The notes below the pieces were generated by a model that ran no database searches, was not told the DNA's origin, and saw nothing but the letters and a program-made list of their open reading frames with translations. A stretch of 36,385 nucleotides of DNA from Spirochaetota bacterium (GTDB lineage Bacteria > Spirochaetota > UBA4802 > UBA5550): NCBI GenBank assembly GCA_016928865.1, contig JAFGJX010000073.1:1-36385 (forward strand), in the 5' to 3' direction. Positions 33,408 through 36,385 of the stretch are shown in pieces. Within the stretch, counting starts at the first letter, position 1. Each line of letters opens with the position of its first letter. Both the position numbers and the translations under genes were made by a program.

Positions 33408-34073
33408 TCACAGGGTCTCAAAATGGGGCAGGTACTTCACGCTGAAGCGGGTCTCGCTGCCGATCAGCTCGCGTATTATCGCGGCCGCCTTATCGCCGTT
33501 CTTCTCCTCAATGCACTGCTGCGCCTGCCTGAAGAGCGCTACCGTGTCGAGCAGGCTTTCAGTTCTGAGCTTCAATGAAGCGTACTGGACGCGACGGCTC
33601 GAGGGCCACAGGTCTTTCAATAAGATATTGAGGACAACGTTTTTTGCCGCCTTCAGACATGCTATCTCATAATCGATGAGCGCGTCGAAATACCCGCGGC
33701 GGTCATTGTCCCTGGCGCAATCCTCCATCATGGAAAGATTTTTGGCCATCAGCCGGTGCTCATCTTCCGTGCCGAATTCGGCCGATTTCCTCGCGACAAG
33801 GCCGTATATCTCTTTAAGGATGTCGCCGGTGCAGATGATGAGTCGTTCGTTCAATACCGATACGCGGGCCTCCCTTCGGGGAATGAGCTCCACGAGCCAT
33901 TTCTTTTCAAGGATGCGCAGCGCTTCGCGGAGAGGGCTGCGGCTGACGCCGAGGTCCCGCGCGAGGTCCTCCTCTATAAGGCGCTCGCCCGGTTTGAGCT
34001 GAAAAAGGATTATCTTGTCCGCGAGATACTGGGCGATCTGCTCGGCAAGGTTTTTTGAAGGTTTGAAGTCCAT
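33408..34073 (-). CDS. GntR-family regulator (FadR/FCD subfamily)
   Basis: 221 residues. A winged helix-turn-helix at about 8-75 (LAEQIAQYLADKIILFQLKPGERLIEEDLARDLGVSRSPLREALRILE) is followed by an all-helical FCD ligand-binding domain from about 80 (DILKEIYGLVARKSAEFG ... FRQAQQCIEEKNGDKAAAIIRELI). FCD-type regulators usually sense organic acids or acyl-CoAs. AGGGGGG lies six bases before the ATG. The target is unclear; the VOC gene upstream is on the same strand with a 115-base gap. Confidence 0.93.
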   Translation of the reverse strand: MDFKPSKNLAEQIAQYLADKIILFQLKPGERLIEEDLARDLGVSRSPLREALRILEKKWLVELIPRREARVSVLNERLIICTGDILKEIYGLVARKSAEFGTEDEHRLMAKNLSMMEDCARDNDRRGYFDALIDYEIACLKAAKNVVLNILLKDLWPSSRRVQYASLKLRTESLLDTVALFRQAQQCIEEKNGDKAAAIIRELIGSETRFSVKYLPHFETL

Positions 34074-34188
34074 AGTTGCCCCCCTGAATTAAGACAAAAT
34101 AACTGCAGATTTTTGTAAAGAAGAAAATTCCGTCCACCCGGCCTGTATAATTGATATCAGAAAACGGCCGGTCCGACATCGATGCCGT

Positions 34189-34647
34189 TCAGTGTTTCCA
34201 GCTCTGAATCTCCACTATATTGCCTTCAGGGTCTCTTGCATAGACGAAGGTTAACAGCCCAACGCCGGGTATGTGTCTTGAGACGATTTCCCCCGACTGG
34301 CTGCCGCCGGCGGCGATTACTTCTTCAAGCGCTTTTTTTACATCGTGCACCAGGAATGCGATATGCGCAATTCCTGTCTCATTTACCCCTTTTGTTTGCC
34401 GGTGTATATTTTTATGATACTGGAATATCTCCAGCGTGGGACCCCCGTCGCCGTATCCTGGCAGCCGGAGATGGGCGCCGCGGATATGTGCGCCGGGTAC
34501 GCCGGTGCCTTCTTCAATCCATGTGCCTGACATGTCGCGTTCCGGAAGCACCCGTTTGCAGCCGAATATTGTTTCGTAAAATTGCGCCAGTTTTTCCCAG
34601 TTGTCGGATATGATATTGGTGTGAACATATTTTGCGTCCTGAATCAT
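34189..34647 (-). CDS. VOC-superfamily protein (glyoxalase/bleomycin-resistance fold)
   Basis: 152 residues with the paired beta-alpha-beta-beta-beta modules. Likely metal ligands are H9 (YVHTNI), the Glu of TLEIFQY, the His of IAHIAF and the Glu of NIVEIQSW at the C-terminus. Such proteins are lactoylglutathione lyase-like, epimerase or dioxygenase enzymes; the reaction here cannot be told. AGGAGG precedes the ATG. It is divergent from the TetR gene, and the TetR operator lies in their common 165-base gap, so the TetR protein may control it. Confidence 0.9.
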   Translation of the reverse strand: MIQDAKYVHTNIISDNWEKLAQFYETIFGCKRVLPERDMSGTWIEEGTGVPGAHIRGAHLRLPGYGDGGPTLEIFQYHKNIHRQTKGVNETGIAHIAFLVHDVKKALEEVIAAGGSQSGEIVSRHIPGVGLLTFVYARDPEGNIVEIQSWKH

Positions 34648-34770
34648 GCTCCCCTCCTGATGCGCTGGTACTTATTAACGAGAATGGCTTGCTTAATATT
34701 GGAATCAACAAGTATTTTACCTGTGGTATTATTCAAAATAATATTTGACATGGCAGAATAAATATTAAAA

Positions 34771-34790
34771 TGTACCGAATGGTCGGTACA
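34771..34790. promoter_or_regulatory. TetR-type operator
   Basis: TGTACCGA-N4-TCGGTACA is a perfect 8-base inverted repeat 23 bases before the TetR-family ATG, with a TTGACA at 34745-34750 upstream. The ACCGAnnnnTCGGT core is typical of TetR/AcrR operators, so autoregulation and control of the divergent VOC gene are likely. Confidence 0.7.
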
Positions 34791-34812
34791 AATATATACA
34801 GGAAGTAAAAAC

Positions 34813-35442
34813 ATGCTAAAAGGCGAAGAGACCCGCGCGCGGGTGCTTGATGCTGCGATCACACTGATCAACCGGAAGGGATTCAGAAATACCAGCGTTC
34901 AGGACATCATTGATGAAACGGGAGTGAAAAAGGGGAATCTCTATTTTCATTTCTCCGGCAAGCATGAACTGGGCCGCGCGCTCATTAATGAGGCCGGGGA
35001 ACGGTATTTCAAGTACCTTGCGCGAAGCATAACAAGCGACGATCCCCTGGGAAAAATCAGCGATATCCTCGACGCGGTCCTCGCGTATCACCGGGGAAGG
35101 GACTTTGTTGGCGGATGCATTTTTGGCAATACCGCGCTGGAAATGGGCGACTCGGACCCGGATTTTTCCGCCCTCGTGCGGGATGTGTTTGGCAGGTGGC
35201 AGGCCGTGCTGGCAGGTTGTCTCGGCGAGGCAGGGCGGATGGGCGCGCTTCCCGCAGGCATCAAACCGGAGCCCATGGCGCGCCACATTGTCGCCGCAAT
35301 GGAGGGGAGCATCATGATGGCGCGTCTCCATAAGAGTGAAGAGCCGATTGTTGAATGCATCGGTTTTGTCAAGCGGCTGCTCGGGATGAGCGAGGGTTCC
35401 GGTGACTTGCAGTACCGGAATAAGGAGGGCGCGCCTGCATGA
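34813..35442 (+). CDS. TetR/AcrR-family transcriptional regulator
   Basis: 209 residues. The N-terminal helix-turn-helix is at about 5-55 (TRARVLDAAITLINRKGFRNTSVQDIIDETGVKKGNLYFHFSGK). The helical ligand-binding domain continues with HRGRDFVGGCIFGNTALEMGDSDPDF and a MARHIVAAMEGSIMMARL segment typical of the AcrR C-terminal subgroup. A perfect inverted repeat upstream is its probable operator. Its stop overlaps the start of the QueG-like gene (ATGA at 35439-35442), so the two are translationally coupled and the iron-sulfur protein is likely under its control. Confidence 0.94.
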   Translation: MLKGEETRARVLDAAITLINRKGFRNTSVQDIIDETGVKKGNLYFHFSGKHELGRALINEAGERYFKYLARSITSDDPLGKISDILDAVLAYHRGRDFVGGCIFGNTALEMGDSDPDFSALVRDVFGRWQAVLAGCLGEAGRMGALPAGIKPEPMARHIVAAMEGSIMMARLHKSEEPIVECIGFVKRLLGMSEGSGDLQYRNKEGAPA

Positions 35443-36385
35443 TCACACGTGAACGCATTATCGAGGAGGCGCTGCGCCTCGGCTTTGGCGACGTCGGGTT
35501 CACCACGGCGGAGCCCTTCGAATCGCACCGGGAATGTCTTTCCCGCAGACAGGATGACTACGGGTGGGCCGAGCGGGCGGGCCTCGCGCTCATGGCGGGT
35601 GTTGACCCGAAAACGGTCCTCCCGGCGGCTAAGTCGATCATCGTGCTGCTCGACCTGTATTTTCGAGAATCGTTTCCGCAGTCCCTCGAGGCCAATTTCG
35701 GCCGATGTTATCTTGACGATGACCGCATCACCAAAGACGGACTCGCGCGCAGGATCAAGTCGTTTCGTTCATTCCTCCGCGACGGCGGCATCGACTCGAA
35801 AGTGCCCTTCAACATTCCGCACCGCGTCGCCGCGGCCCGGGCCGGCCTGGGTACGTTCGGGAAAAACTGCCTCCTCTTCGCGAACCGGACGGCTCGGCAG
35901 AGCTCCTGGGTACTGCCGATAACAGTCGTGGTCGACCGCGAGTTCGCCCCGGACGAGCCGACCCTCGCGATCGGGTGCCCCGACTGGTGCCGGAACGCCT
36001 GTATCGCCGCGTGTCCGACCAGGGCCCTCAGGGGCGACGGATCGATCGATCCGCGGAAGTGCATATCGTATCTTACCTATTTTGGCAGGGAGATCACGCC
36101 GCGGGAGCTCAGGGCGCCGATGGGCCTGTACGTGTACGGGTGCGATATCTGTCAGAACGTGTGCCCGCGCAACAGGGCATGGCTCGCGCAGGAGCTTCCG
36201 CAGAACGGCCGCGTGGCGTTAAAGGCCGGGAATTTCGATCTTGCCGCGCTGCTTCACATGGACCGGGACTATTTCACCGCGAAGGTCTGGCCGCACATGT
36301 TCTACATGGGGCCGGATGATATCTGGAAATGGAAGATGAACGTGGCGCGGGTCATGGGCAACAGCCTGGACCGGAGCTGCGTTCC
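35439..36385 (+). CDS. QueG-like double [4Fe-4S] protein (partial, runs off right edge)
   Basis: At least 315 residues, open at the window end. It has the layout of epoxyqueuosine reductase: RAGLGTFGKNCLLF (134-147), a first cluster motif C180-x3-C184-x3-C188-x3-C192-P, KCISYLT (207-213) and a second motif YGCDICQNVCPRN with C235, C238 and C242. The first motif has wider spacing than the CxxCxxCxxxCP of QueG. An Asn (about 125) seems to occupy the position of the QueG catalytic Asp, so I do not call it QueG. AAGGAGG precedes the ATG by ten bases. Control by the coupled TetR gene points to an inducible reductase for a foreign or specific substrate. Confidence 0.85.
   Translation, partial: MITRERIIEEALRLGFGDVGFTTAEPFESHRECLSRRQDDYGWAERAGLALMAGVDPKTVLPAAKSIIVLLDLYFRESFPQSLEANFGRCYLDDDRITKDGLARRIKSFRSFLRDGGIDSKVPFNIPHRVAAARAGLGTFGKNCLLFANRTARQSSWVLPITVVVDREFAPDEPTLAIGCPDWCRNACIAACPTRALRGDGSIDPRKCISYLTYFGREITPRELRAPMGLYVYGCDICQNVCPRNRAWLAQELPQNGRVALKAGNFDLAALLHMDRDYFTAKVWPHMFYMGPDDIWKWKMNVARVMGNSLDRSCV

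Noticed and set aside
35439..36385. Calling the last gene queG
   Set aside because: Altered cluster spacing, apparent loss of the catalytic Asp and a TetR-coupled context argue for a relative rather than QueG itself.

Overview
The window reads as chromosome of a Gram-negative (diderm), largely anaerobic bacterium of moderately high GC. Diderm character is supported by an Mla/MCE lipid-transport set, several lipoprotein signal peptides and envelope polysaccharide genes. Anaerobic character is supported by oxygen-sensitive iron-sulfur enzymes: 2-hydroxyacyl-CoA dehydratase/benzoyl-CoA reductase-type subunits with their activases, CooC-like and acetyl-CoA-synthase-like proteins, a triheme cytochrome and a hydrogenase-maturation protease. 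A Spirochaetota host is my best guess, from the membrane-anchored AraC regulator, the metallo-beta-lactamase/cyclic-nucleotide-binding fusion, the relaxed lipoboxes and the MBOAT cassettes. This is inference only; no rRNA or other marker is present.

Layout. (1) 1-612: left-truncated Cys-rich protein on the minus strand. (2) 791-7774: seven-gene minus-strand operon, nearly all junctions overlapping. In transcription order it holds an unknown helical protein, two 2-hydroxyacyl-CoA dehydratase/BcrC/BcrB-type subunits, two tandem HgdC-type ATPase activases, a short acetyl-CoA-synthase-like protein and a CooC-like ATPase. A membrane-anchored AraC regulator (7990-9069) lies upstream on the same strand. 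(3) 9348-11670: Mla-type operon (permease, strongly degenerate ATPase, MCE protein). (4) 11694-13828: a GT2 glycosyltransferase divergent from an orphan dehydratase-type subunit. (5) 13829-15688: AT-rich island with two overlapping SWIM zinc-finger genes, one with ankyrin repeats, bordered by GC-rich hairpin repeats. (6) 15689-21072: Prc-type protease, TPR lipoprotein, GT4 glycosyltransferase and polysaccharide flippase. (7) 21375-22905: moaA and a lipoprotein. (8) 23029-31210: two MBOAT acyltransferase plus SGNH-like partner cassettes with a DUF2784-like membrane protein and the MBL/cNMP protein between them, then a DUF362 ferredoxin protein (31228-32361). (9) 32614-33405: triheme cytochrome lipoprotein and hydrogenase-maturation protease. 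(10) 33408-36385: GntR regulator, VOC protein, and a TetR regulator translationally coupled to a QueG-like iron-sulfur protein that runs off the right edge.

The best candidate for an undescribed system is the operon at 791-7774. ATP-dependent activases would drive low-potential electrons into a two-subunit reductase, but the operon also encodes a CooC-type metallochaperone ATPase and a detached acetyl-CoA-synthase-like domain that keeps a C-x2-C-x5-C motif where the synthase carries A-cluster cysteines. That combination suggests a metal-dependent ATP-driven reductase or a metallocluster-maturation system rather than an ordinary dehydratase. Second candidates are the paired SWIM-finger genes and an Mla ATPase that has lost every canonical catalytic motif.
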